This document shows, piece after piece, positions 48,651-60,744 of a stretch of DNA of 64,000 bases. Source of the stretch: Sinonovacula constricta (taxonomy: Eukaryota; Mollusca; Bivalvia; Cardiida; Solecurtidae). A program made the position numbers and the translations under genes. The stretch covers positions 54,599,408 to 54,663,407 of the forward strand of contig CM017558.1 of assembly GCA_007844125.1 (NCBI GenBank). The letters run 5' to 3'. Under the pieces are notes generated by a model. That model was not told the DNA's origin. It worked only from the letters and a program-made list of their open reading frames with translations, and did not search any database. Position 1 is the first letter of the stretch; each line of letters opens with the position of its first letter.

Positions 48651-49620
48651 ATAGTTGAGGATGAAAAACACACTTCTCTCCGAGACAGTCTTATCCAGCT
48701 TCTCTTGGGTATATATCCACTTGACGACCCTCATGCAGTGATTCGAGTAGACTGTCACAGGATTCGCTACGCTACACTACGGGACGATGAAATATTGCGC
48801 ATAAATAACCTTACCATCGATCTAGGGAGAACCAAGAATGTAAACAAAATCCGGTGACAGAAAAGGCTGTAGTAGAATTGAAAGATGAGATTGAATTGCC
48901 AGAGTCCAGACGGTAGTCCAGTTTCAAGGCTAACTCCTTCTGTAGCTGAATTCACGACTGCGCATCACAGGTCTTTTGTCGCGTGAACTCTTTACTCAGA
49001 CTCTTTACTCAGACAGAACAGTACACAAACGGACAACAACTAATGGAACTGACAGAGACATATCACCTAGACACCAATGGCGTACTGAGAATCACCCTTA
49101 TAATATGAAGTCCAAACTACGATCAAAAGTCCTTCGCAAACTGCCAAACATTAAGACTGGTGATTGAGTGTACATATATTCAGACAGAAAACAGAATAAA
49201 ATTCAGGCAAGAAAGATACCTCGTTGTCTCGGTTGAAAACGAATGGTGATACATGAAGATGCTCTCTGGTAAGCAACTGCGTTCCAACTCGAATAGGGTG
49301 AAGTTGGATGAGTGCTTCCGTGTTCGACTGGATGCAGGAGTGTAAGACAAGCGTGGCATTCCTCAGTGCAACTCAAAAGGAAGAAGACATTAGACTAGTT
49401 CTCGTCTAAAGACAGACCTTCATATATTCCGTACAATGATGTTGAGATGCCCATCGATTTTGGAGATACAATCACTGATACGTCGCATGGGACTGTGGTT
49501 GCTAGTGACATTAACGTAGTTGCTTTATGTGAATTCCCAGTTATATTTTACGAACTACTGATGATGGGTTTAGTGATCCTACATCGCCGAGGTCGGAATA
49601 ATTGTGCTTTGCCTTTGTCT
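48651..49620 (+). pseudogene. Integrase core end and C-terminal tail remnant
   Basis: After the stop, RDSLIQLLLGIYPLDDPHAV and DDEILRINNLTIDLGRTKN mark the middle of the integrase core, with stops interrupting soon after. Near 49160-49310 pieces resembling the domain after the integrase (VYIYSDRKQNK, then VKLDECFRV) are readable in different frames. The 60-residue ORF at 49447 is a frame-shifted shadow of the tail. Confidence 0.65.
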
Positions 49621-49686
49621 ACTGGTAGATAAAATTTAAATATCTGTGGGAATTTTGATAGGACCTTTTCTTATTTACCTATTGAG
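49611..49686 (+). repeat. Dispersed repeat tail, plus-strand copy of an inverted pair
   Basis: GCCTTTGTCTACTGGTAGAT to TTTTCTTATTTACCTATT is repeated in reverse complement at 52641-52716 with about four mismatches in 75 bases. It lies at the 3' end of the pol remnant, next to the purine run. Confidence 0.85.
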
Positions 49687-49977
49687 AAAAAAGAAAGTTG
49701 GGTAGCGCCATAGTATTGATTATTTGTGTTAGTGTATACAGTGGTAGATATAAATGTTTTCGTGATTTGCTGAGTTATCTTCTCTGTTTACCTTTGTTGT
49801 TCGGGTTTACCTCGTGTTTTTATTATAAATAAAAATTCCATGCGATTCAGTTAGTTGTGCGTTTATTTCTGTACTGGCGCTGTATATAAGTTCGTTATAT
49901 CGGTTTTACCTCCTATTGAATGTTCTTGCTGTTAGTTTTTTACTCTGCGATGAAATATCTTCATTTACAATGTTTGA

Positions 49978-50205
49978 TAGAAAAAACTTTAGGAAGTGCG
50001 AGGTTGGAGCGCTTCACAAACCAGTGTTAAGTACCGCAGTCGGTCCGTTTTCCGACTGACCGTTCCAAGGTGGTAAATGCTGGTTTTTCTTTTTGTGTGA
50101 TATGTCTCGTCTCTGTGTTGTTGTTGTTGTTGTTTGTGTTTTATTGTTGTTGCCACTTTTACATTTACCCTGTTCGCCTTTGTCTAGAGATATCTCCTGT
50201 TCTTA
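49978..50205 (+). repeat. Dispersed repeat head (LTR-like?), copy A
   Basis: AGGAAGTGCGAGGTTGGAGC, CCGACTGACCGTTCCAAGG, TGCTGGTTTTTC and ACATTTACCCTGTTCGCC match 56635-56890 in the same order. A TTGTTG microsatellite (50117-50150) interrupts it. Its place after a pol remnant suggests 3' LTR or adjacent element sequence; the true class is unknown. Confidence 0.65.
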
Positions 50206-50209
50206 TTTG

Positions 50210-52640
50210 GCTAAATCAATGAAAATAGAAAATGCATAGAGTAACTAGCTGTTTGAGTTGGTAAAAGCTTTAGTGTGAGACATGGGTTTTCCGCCAAAGT
50301 GATTTTTTTTAAAAATTTGATAGTACTTTGCTTTGTATTTTCATGTAGAGTTTTTCTTTAATATTACAAAGTTTTATATTATTGGCACCCCTTATAAAGG
50401 ACACTATTCCGCGTATTCATCGACCACCCCTCGTAAAGACCATTCAAGACTATTTTGGATTATATAAAAAATTATGTCACAAAACCTGGCTGCAACAGCA
50501 ATAGCTCTGGCCAACGTACGGTGTAGTATCCTTTAAATTTGCAAGGCTACGGCCGTGTGGTCGCCGTAGGGCAAATATGGGTTATGGATAACTGCCAGTT
50601 GAGTGTTGTTGTTTTTCAGGGTAGAACAAGACAGAACACAAGCGAGGAATGGATTGAAATAGGGCTCATTTACTGCCACCACCGTCCTACTAGTATGTTA
50701 CTTGTTTAGTATGTTACTTCCTACCTTGATAAAAATAGCCTTGCTGGTTGTAGTTAACTTCACATATTTAAAAATATTTTTCATTAAAAGTTTAAAATCA
50801 CATAAAGGTCTACAATACTGTCACAGAAATCAATTTTCGACTGAAACCTGCTGTTCAGAATTCTCTCTAATTAATAAGTTGAATAGGGTGTCAGATTGTG
50901 TGAACTTCGTGTAAGGTGAGAGAGCCAGAGATTTATTGCTGTAAATGCAGATTACAAAGGTTATTAAAAACTTAAGAGGGGTAGGGAGATCACATGCCTG
51001 AATGGGAGTGTTTTGTTTGTGTCTGGGTCAGGGTATGTTCGTTTGCATGTGTGAGGTGCGAGTTAGTTTAGCTTGGTTCCTGGTGACAGTCACATCTTTG
51101 ACGGGAGTGTGTTTGGAGTTTTGTTCGTGGACTACATCTCTGATCAAGGGAAAGAGTTATTATCAAAATCTAAAAGTTTTTATTTTATATTCTTGACTAA
51201 ATAAGTAACATATTGAAGAGAGGAAAAGATGCCTTTAAACCAGGATGTCTGAGTACTGAGCTTTATCCTGGGGAGAGACGGAAGTGTGTTTTAAGCTTTG
51301 TTGGTGGACCACACGGCCGGTCAATGGAAAGTGTAAATATAAAAGTGATGTGTGTATATAGGAGTCGCATCGTGTCTGAATATAGGGATACAGTATAGAA
51401 GAGAGGGAGAGATGTCATTTGACCAGCCATTATGTTTTGAGTACTGAGATTAATCCTTAGGGTGTTTAGAAACCTAACCTGGGGAAGAAATATATATGGT
51501 CAAATGTGTGTCTGTGTGTGTGTGTGTTTGTGTGTGTTTTGATATATTGATATATAACCTAGGGAGTAAAAGTCTAAAGTAAAAATCTATAAAGAGACGT
51601 TTAGAGAACAAAACCGAGAAACCTAGAAGAGACTATAGACTTCTGTAGATTGGGGCCTATAGCAGACAGCATAACTGAGAACTATATATAGACAGAGAGG
51701 GCACTAATAGCAATCAGAGAAGAAAACACCACATAGGATTGACTATTCAACATTCTGCAAAGAAATACTCAACTTAAACTTATGTCTTACAACTAACAAC
51801 TGTAAACTACATACAACAGCGGAAATTTGGACCTTCAACTAAATTGAAAACATATTTTGTTTTATATTGTTTAATGTATGCTCCTTAATATTGGTGTTTT
51901 ATTGTGTCTTCTGACTGGATAAACTAGTTTTAATCAAACAAAACTTCGATCAAATTGATGTAAACCACAAAGCTGTATTAGTACCATTTGCGTAACACAT
52001 CATATAAATTAAATCGCTCGATCGGTTTGCAGATTTATCAGCTCTATGACATGTACAAAAAGTAACTAGTAATGATTACAGAAGAAATTTACAACGAATT
52101 TAAGAACAATTTCTTTAGCTTAACAAATAATATCCCATTATTTTATGCTTATAGCCGACTTCCTTTAACGACTGTTTGCCTTTGTTTTACTGTAGCGATA
52201 ATCGCTGTACAAAAATGCTGATACTTTATTTGCCCTCTTTTAATGCATTTTTACTTTACATTTTTAAGTTGTGTTTCTGCTGTTTGTGCATCAGTGTTTT
52301 TCAATGATTTCTCCAACGTAAACAAGAAAACAATTTTTGTGCATCCTAACGTTCCTTCCTTTCACTTTACTTAAACATTTACTGTAAAATGTACTTGCAA
52401 AAAACAATATAACATATATGTATGATGCATATTTCGTTGTCAGTATATAAATATATAATATATCCAATTCGAAGTGTCCCGATAGTTATATATATATGTA
52501 TGTATATTCATAAAAACATTATTTTGAGTTTTACTAGCTTCGTTATATCTACTTATATATTGTGGCAAAAAAACAAAAACAACAACAACAAACAACATTA
52601 AACAAACTTTCCAAATAATTTCTAATAATGTCTAAATCTA
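50210..52640. other. Stretch without recognised genes
   Basis: Includes a region (51000-51480) with a diverged internal duplication: GAGAGGAAAAGATG..GAGTACTGAG at about 51219 and GAGAGGGAGAGATG..GAGTACTGAG at about 51401. A TG-rich run lies at 51505-51540. Short AT-rich satellites at 52430-52560. No exon assigned. Confidence 0.5.
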
Positions 52641-52716
52641 ATAGGTAAATAAGAAAAGGTCCTATCAAAATTTTCATAGATATTTAAATTTTATCTAGCA
52701 GTAGACAAAGGCAAAC
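52641..52716 (-). repeat. Dispersed repeat tail, inverted partner
   Basis: Reverse complement of 49611-49686; see there. The two copies delimit a segment of about 3.1 kb. Confidence 0.85.
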
Positions 52717-52719
52717 AAG

Positions 52720-55700
52720 TAAATGCAAATCCGCAGTTGGCATATTATATGTAAGGAAGGTACTAAAATCCCGATGTTATACCTACTGTGCAATCTTACG
52801 TAAAGGGCATGGAGACTGCTCAAGTTGTCTCACCTATATAGGGCACGACTGGAGAGATGAAGAGACAAGAATTCCAACAGTAACTGTCCAATTATGGCTT
52901 TAAATATCTGTTTTCACACTTAATATAAGGACATAAACATAAAATTGCTGAATATATTTATTGTTTAAATTTTTCATGCCACCGACGACCGTTTTACTAT
53001 ATCTTGAACGTGTTATTACCCACATAAAATAAACTTGCCTTTTCATAAGAAGAATATGCAGTATGTAATGTCAACAATATACAGTTCCAAGAAGTTAAAA
53101 AAATTATGAAGCATATACAAAATATTCTTGAAATTTATTTATTTTGTTAAATTCCGACTCCATGTTTTGAAAAACAAGAGTCTATTGAAGTTTGAAGTGT
53201 TGTTACCTTTCAGATGTATATGAGTCCAATCTTAAGGCATGACAATGTTTTGATGTGCTGATTGTATATAGTTCTCCGTAGAAAACGCCGAACAAACATA
53301 CAATTAAATGTATTTATATTTATTTTAGTTTTTAATCCTTCAATATACTTATTTATTTTTATAATTTAATTTGAATACTTTTGAATATTTTATTTTTGTA
53401 ATTCCAGGTTTGTATACTTTAAGACATCTAAGATAAAAAAAAAGTGATCTTGACGTTTTATTACCATCTCTCATAAACAGAACTTTGCTCTTTCTAAAGG
53501 TCAGACATTGATTTGTGTTGTAGACGGAATATAACTCCCTGAAGAAACATTTCGAATACATTTTTTCTCGGCAAACATCTCGAGCTAAACATCACGACTT
53601 TGGTTATGTAATCTGTGATGTCCTTTGTGAACAATTTATCCATAACAACAACAACAGGACAGACCATACAATATTTTTCTGACGGTTTGTGCACAAGGTT
53701 CTCTTTGAAATAACTGCATGAGTTTTGTATTAAGTGGCGACGAACGCAATATAAGTAATAAGTCGATAAAAATAATTTAATATGATGATGATTCACATTT
53801 CATATCTGTTCTATTTAGAAACCCGTAAAAATAAAAATAGGATGTCTATTTGTATAATCTAACTGAAACACGCATTAACAAAAGCAGGAATAATATTGTG
53901 GAAAATTATGCGTCTTTTCCTGATATTTATGATTAATCCAATTTTACGTTTCTCCTGTTGCTTTTCAATTTCTTGGCAAATTAATTTTGTCGGAAATAGA
54001 TATAAATTATCACCTTCCCTAGAGCCTAAAAAGGTTAAAATAATTCGCTTTCTATAAAGCCTCCTAGCGCACATATTGACAACACGTTTTATTTTTGTAT
54101 AAGTAATTTAAAAGAAAATTGAGTGCATGCTTGCTTTTTTCATTTCTACGATTGTACATTATTACTTTGGAGAATGATGATTTTTTCTCTGTGTGTGCGC
54201 GCGCGCGTGTATGTGTGTGTGTGTATTTGCTGTTGCTGTTCATGTTTGTGTCATTGCTGCAGGCTTTCTTGTTTTTGGAAGCGTTATATATATGTGGTCT
54301 TACATAATCCGAACTTCACACGTTGTTTTAATAAATTATCAACATCAAAACTAAATTCTCAGCAACAAAAACAACAAGGACAGCATATAAATGCTTATAA
54401 ATGTTAATAAGTATGAAAAATAGCACAACTAAATACAATCTAATAGTCTAATATGTATCTTTTTCACGTTATTGCTGATCATTTTTATTCTTCAAAGTAA
54501 AAGTTGCCATAGACTATCATAGACTACTGTTGTACGATTCTTGACAAATTTTCACGAGGTCTCATAAATGGAGAGATATATACTCTATAAGTCATAAGCG
54601 GTTTAATGCTTGCGGCAGTATATAGTTCAATAAAATGATGGCGATAAAACAACTATCTTGAACACATTTGTTTTTCTACTTTGATCTTCGTACGCCAACA
54701 AGATACCGAACATATAGTTTTTACGTGTTATTATTACGTCTCACAAGAAACTGAGAGAGGTTTGTTGATGTTGACATTATGTTATTCCCATCAAAAATTG
54801 TCTACTTCACGCCTTTAGATATGGGACTTATCTGAGTACTTTTAAAAAATGAAGTATTGGACTAAGCATTACCCAGAAAATCCAATATACGTAACGTTTT
54901 TTATAGTTGCGCGTAACATATTCGATCATCTATTTTTCACAAACAAACAAACAGAACAGATCAGTTTATCAGTTTTTATTACTTTAGGGAGTTTTCACTG
55001 ACATTCTTATCTGGAGCCCTGACTACTAGATATATCAAAATTTAATTTCTGATTACGTTTCACCAATAAGGAAAACAGACGTTGTTTCTTAAGTAATTTA
55101 GTTTTGTAGATTTAAGTTAGCGTATAATATTTAACATCAACAAGATAATGAATGCTAAAGAAATTTGTTACATATTAGTATCTTTGTACATGTATTTATT
55201 ATAGAGCTTCCGTAACCACTTTTTAATTATTTTTTAACAAATTAGTTTAGGTAGGTGAAATTTCATTTTATCAGAACTTGATTTAACCATCTCTACAATA
55301 TACAATAAGTTGTCATTATTTGCTTTTCATTTACTGGAAAAAACACCAGGAACACTTCTAGCAGGTTAATGTATAATTATTTTCTGTGCTTAGTGTACGT
55401 TATTTATGGGATTTGTTATAATTTGTTACATTTTATAGTGATGTCACCAGAAGGTGCATATTGCTTTTAATCAAGAATTCGCAGTTTAGATTACGATGCT
55501 TTTTAGTGTAAGTTCTGTTTCTTCTATATTAATATGAGGTATTGAGGCACGCACCGGCATTTGTCTACTCCATTCGTCATATTATATCAGAAATAAATAA
55601 AAAGACAACTGTGTAGGTATGTTACTATAGGATCTACAGAAGACATTTGACATAACGCAGTAAAATGCTGCTGGTTTGGTAATGACATTCTCATGGTTCC

Positions 55701-55830
55701 GTTAATATTTTTCAGATAAACAGCAGCTAGTTGACATCTCTGGAACACTAATAAACACAATATCAATGATATGTCAGCTGCGGTGAAAAACAAATAAGTA
55801 CTTAATGCTGATGATAACCTGTATAAGTGT
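52720..55830. other. AT-rich stretch without recognised genes
   Basis: Contains an alternating TG/CG run at 54190-54230. ORFs (53349-53796, 53859-54407) overlap on both strands and lack support. Confidence 0.5.
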
Positions 55831-55839
55831 CACACAAGG

Positions 55840-56560
55840 TTTTCTCTAAAGTTGAAAAATATTTGTAGAATAGTTAATGGTTGACAGGTTATTGCTACAT
55901 CAAGGTAAAACCAAGTCAATTGTCTCTGGCACAAAACACAAAGAAGTCCAAGTCCTGCCTCGATATTATTTGTAATGACACTACTATCCAGTCCTCCAAG
56001 AAGTCAGTTAAATATCTTGGGACCACCCTGGATCAGCAGTTATCAATTGCCTTTATGACCTAAGCTGTTCTTAAGAAAGTAAATTCACGTTTAAAATTCC
56101 TTTATTGTAAAATAGACTTTCTTTCAAAATATACTGTAAGAATCATGTCCCTTGTTTAATGTCAATATTATATTACCTGTTAGTTATGGTACAATGGCTT
56201 ATCGCGGTGTGTAAAATAAAATACGAACAACTCAAAATAAGATACTTATATTTGTACTTAACCCTGATCCAGATCACTTATGGCACAAATCATTTTAAAC
56301 ACCTTTCTTGGTTACCACTTAATTGTCAAGAACAACTTAGCCCCTGGTTACACGGCTGACTTTTTTGTTGCTCAAGATTCTGTTCACAGTTACAACACCA
56401 GGTTGAACTATAAAGGTGGATATAGAATAAGGTCAAAGGTCAAGGCACCACATATTTCTGGGCTAATTATCTTCCAAATAAGTTACCCTTAAATATATCA
56501 ATAATTAAGAATCTGCATCATTCTATTAAAGACTATTTAATAAACAGTTTGTGATAGAGT
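55840..56560 (+). pseudogene. Broken non-LTR retrotransposon reverse transcriptase (C-terminal part)
   Basis: Plus-strand pieces in three frames match the end of a Jockey/CR1-type ORF2: KKSVKYLGTTLDQQLS (thumb-proximal VKYLGVTLD motif), HFKHLSWLPLN, VHSYNTRLNYKGGYRI and NKLPLNISIIKNLHHSIKDY. Stops and frameshifts separate them, so the copy is dead. The 5' part with the endonuclease and RT catalytic core is absent, as expected from 5' truncation on insertion. Confidence 0.8.
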
Positions 56561-56634
56561 ATATCCAGAATATTATGTTTTAATATAGTTTTCATGACAG
56601 CTTAACCATGTCTTTTATTTACACCGTTTGTTTA

Positions 56635-56890
56635 ATAGAAAAACATCCAGGAAGTGCAAGGATGGAGCGCTTCACGAACCAGGTTCAAGCAGCTTAGTCC
56701 TAGTCGAACCTTTTGTCGACTGACCGTTTCAAGACAGTAACTGCTGGTTTTTCGTTTTGTGTGCAATGTCTTGTCTTTGTGTTTTTGTCACTTCTACATT
56801 TACCTTTTCCCTTTTGTCTAAAGGTAGTTTAGATTTGACTGTGGTTATTCCTATAGGAATTTTTCTTATTTTCCTATTCTTACATACTCC
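56635..56890 (+). repeat. Dispersed repeat, longest copy (B)
   Basis: AGGAAGTGCAAGGATGGAGC, CGACTGACCGTTTCAAG, TGCTGGTTTTTCGTTTTGTG, ACATTTACCTTTTCCC and TTTGTCTAAAGGTAG. It joins in one unit the head seen at 49978 and the tail seen at 49611 and 52641, so those are parts of one family. Confidence 0.7.
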
Positions 56891-56899
56891 AGCTTTTAT

Positions 56900-59800
56900 G
56901 TTCATATCTGTCTCTATTTAAGCACAGTCCATGGAAGGCAAAGCTTTGTAACATAAATATCAATTAATAGTGATATAAATTGTTATGAACTTTTATAATT
57001 ACAAAATCAGTAACCTAAGTGACATTGCATTAATTTGGATACCGAGTTAACCATAATTTTGTCAACCCCAACAATCATTGATAGATGTATTATATTAACT
57101 GTGATATTATATTTGTTATATATGCCTGCCAATTATTTTTTGCTATTTTCTTTTCTAATGATGGCCTCTCTTTGATTTAAAACCAATATCCGAGGTCAGC
57201 AATGGATATAATTGCTGGCACTTTTTGCGTCACCCTTGGTATTGGTAGTATTCAATGGTAACTCTTTCCGTTAGCCATTGTATACTTCATATGCCGAAAT
57301 AAATCTATATATCAGCTTTTTATTAAAATAACGTAACAATGCTTTGTTAGAAATAAATTCAATGGACTGTCCTTTTATCAGATTAAAGTCAAATAATTTT
57401 CATATGTAAATTCACTGAAATATCACAACAGTTTGTTTATAAATCGTTGTATTTTACGATATTGGGAGTTACATTGCTCAAATTATAAGTTAATGCCGTT
57501 TGTCAATCTTTCAATTGTCGAAAATCATATGATAAAAAGTAAACGCGTTTTTGCTTGACATATCCTTTATTATGTATTGCTTGACATTGATGCGTATTAC
57601 ATGATATGACATGATAATTTGGACTTAGATTTACAAACATGTGCATTGTTATATCATAATTAACTCTTACATTAGTAAATGTAATGATTTTATTTCCGTT
57701 AAACGTTAAGTTCATGATATATTTGTAACCAGTTAATTCTATTGACTAGTTATTTTAAGTTAATTCATATTAATTGATTTTTAATAGGTAAATAAAAAGT
57801 CACCATTTGCCGACAGCACTGTACCACTGATAGCGTTTCTTAATTAAGCTTAATTAAGCCTTGATGGGTTGTAACAAGAACTTTTGTAGTAAACTTAATG
57901 CGTTAATTTTAATGACTTAAACGACAATTACTTTTACATTGCTGTTATGTATATAAATCTGTATGTACTGCACAAAACGGCTGATTTGTGGAAATATTAG
58001 AGGCGAATTTTACAACGAATTTTCTTTTATTTCAATAAGGTAAACACGTATTTGCAGAATTCTGCGGACAATTGTAAAATGTTTTTTCATGTTTTATAAA
58101 ACATGTACGGGCGTCATTAAATAAGTGGTCTAAATGGTACTCAAACGGTTTCAAATATTACTGACTTTGTGTAAGTAAATATATAATCTTTCGGCAGTGT
58201 TGGTCTTACAATCTTTCGACCCATAGGAATGTAGCAATCATTACGTAAACTATGTAATTTAACAGGTTCATTATGACGAAGTACTATTGTAAAAAAAAAT
58301 CTGCGTTTTCACTAAACTTCTATAATACTCCTTTATTGGTACGTTAATGAAGAATGAAATGTCGCAATGATTTCTGGAGTCGATTCTACCAAAACAGGAA
58401 GCCATTATTGCCACCGCATCAATTACCCGGATGCTTATTGAGATCAAAATGCAACGGAACTTGAGGGGACTGATAAAGTTATCGTGTAGTAAAAACTATT
58501 TATCGGCAAATAGAAGTTGGTTAATTAATGAACATTTCTTTCTCCACATGATGACGAGACTCTGCGGTAGGCATATTTTAAGAAAATAATGTTTCTTACA
58601 TGTAGTAAATGGCGACACCTTGGTGAAAGGAAGATAATGTGGTATCAGGTACGCCTAAGGGAGTATGTGCTTTATTGAAACTATGACACTGTCAAATCGG
58701 ATAGATTAAAGCCATTTGTTATGGCTGGCAGTAAATGGTCGTTGGTATGCTATTTGAATACTAATATACTTATAAAAATATGACGGCGCGTAAGTAAAAG
58801 TAGGAACTCTTGTCTTTGTCATCTTCAAAACATAACAGCATTTTTACTTTTTTGACTTTATGACTCGTGTCTGTACAACCGTCCCCTTACTGATTTTACA
58901 CAATGCAGATAAAATCTCTCAAATAAACTTATAATAAAATTATATTTATATACTGTATTTTAGCTATGTGTTAATTAAATGAACCCGATTACCACTTTTT
59001 GTATGGTTTTCCGGGATATGTGTCTTAAAAGAATGATTTATGGAAGAAATGTACTGACATTGTTACAATATCGAAGGTATAACTGAAGTTGGAATAATTA
59101 CTTCTTTATTTGCTCCATGTCGTCATATCATTGTGAAAAGTTCTTCCTAGATAGCAAATCAATTATATTATTATATCAGTATTTAAATGAACAATGAATA
59201 TGTATAAAAGTAATTTCTCTTTCTGAAACAAGTACGATCTGTGAGTTTCCTCCATTTTTGAAAACTAATGAATAAGAGAATTCAGCCCAGATATGCCATT
59301 GGATTTGTTGGAAGTTGGCCAATGAAAAAGTTGCTTCTTGGAAACAAGGATGTTATACAGAAATAGAACATAAATTCAGACGTTACCACACGATAGTTGT
59401 CTAGCGTTTACTACTGACATTTTATTTATGTCGTTTGTTACTTTTGTAGCTTTCAAAGCAACATTATTACTGTTTTCATAATAATTGTATAAAATACATT
59501 CGTAATAAAGTGTTTTTGTATTGATTAAAAGAGTAGACGAAAACTGCTACTAGTGACAGTAAATCATTTTAAGATATTTTAGGAAACTGTAATTTTTAGG
59601 TTCTAAAATAGAGCTACGGTGCATCATAAACTCGTTTTATGTGCATTTGTTTTATTACGCAGCGCGCAATTAACATTCAATTAGATAAAACCCGTTGGTA
59701 TTTGTGTGGCTTTTGATAAGGTCGTTTGAAGTACATACAAAAGGTTCTGGTTTAGATCACAACTTTTAAGAAGCACGATTTAGTGACCGTAAATCAACAT

Positions 59801-60660
59801 CATTAATTGAATATTCTTTTCTTGACATAGAGCAAATCAATTGCAATGTTGGTGCATCTTGAAATATATTGCTTAACCTTTGGCGTGTTAGTCAATGTGG
59901 CATTTCGTCGTTCAAAGTAAATAACTTACATATTTAAAAACTCCAAGATTATTTTAGTGTTTTCGATTTCTAATTCATTGCATTTCATACAGATAAACAC
60001 AGGTAAATCATCATGTTTTTCATTTTCGGTCATATACATGGACTCCCAAATACAATTGACACAGTAACATGCTTTCAGCCTTTTTCCAAGAAAGGCAACG
60101 GTAACGAAATTATCAACCGGTTAACCATTTCAACCATTTGGCGATTATTATCGTTGTATGTCGGTTCTTGGAATAAGATATGTCCATTTAATTAAATGGT
60201 TATTTTTGCGCTTCCATTTAAGGTCGGTAAATATTCTGAAGATACCGTGTTAAGGTTTTGTGCAATTTTATGTAGGGTATGTGATATTTATTTTATTTAT
60301 TTGACAATAAAGAACAGCACGTAAATGAATGTAAGAAAAAACGCCGCATTTATATAACCGGGCCTAACATAGTTTAGTTCATATTTTGGTCTTTCTGTGT
60401 CAATTTACAATAAAGATGATTGTGTCAAACAATAAATGGTTAACATGTACGTGTTATTCATATAAATTAATATATTTACTATACGTACGTTTAATGTCTC
60501 TAAGGTAAGCTCAGAACCTTTCCGGATCCTAGCATGTGGAGAATTAATTTAAACGTATGCAATAACGTAAGGGATTAATTTAAAAGAATAGACAAGCCAA
60601 ATAATTATGGTTTAAGATGAATTTTATTATCAGAACTTGACGTGGTGTATTCTATAGAGA
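56900..60660. other. AT-rich stretch without recognised genes
   Basis: Includes a palindrome CTTAATTAAGCTTAATTAAG near 57840 and a short segment near 58318-58363 (TACGTTAATGAAGAA) with a diverged match at 61608-61653. No exon assigned. Confidence 0.5.
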
Positions 60661-60675
60661 GAGGTTATACATAAA

Positions 60676-60740
60676 AATGCCTGCCTGGCTGCCTGGCTGC
60701 CTGCCTGCCTGCCTACCTACCTACATACATACCTATATTC
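60676..60740 (+). repeat. TGCC/TACC/TACA tetranucleotide microsatellite
   Basis: TGCCTGCCTGGCTGCC grading into CTACCTACCTACATACAT. The 65-residue ORF starting here is driven by the repeat. Confidence 0.95.
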
Positions 60741-60744
60741 TGGT

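Larger units (their letters stand above)
46950..49697 (+). mobile_element. Decayed Ty3/gypsy-like LTR retrotransposon (pol remnant)
   Basis: Plus-strand fragments in changing frames follow the order protease, reverse transcriptase, RNase H, integrase, C-terminal tail. Frame changes and stops throughout show it is dead. A purine run GAGAAAAAAGAAAG at 49684-49697 is placed like a polypurine tract before a 3' LTR. No gag domain or 5' LTR could be recognised, and no intact flanking LTR pair was found by eye. Confidence 0.85.

Noticed and set aside
54190..54230. Regulatory Z-DNA element from the TG/CG run
   Set aside because: The alternating tract is real, but nothing links it to a gene; recorded only as a microsatellite.
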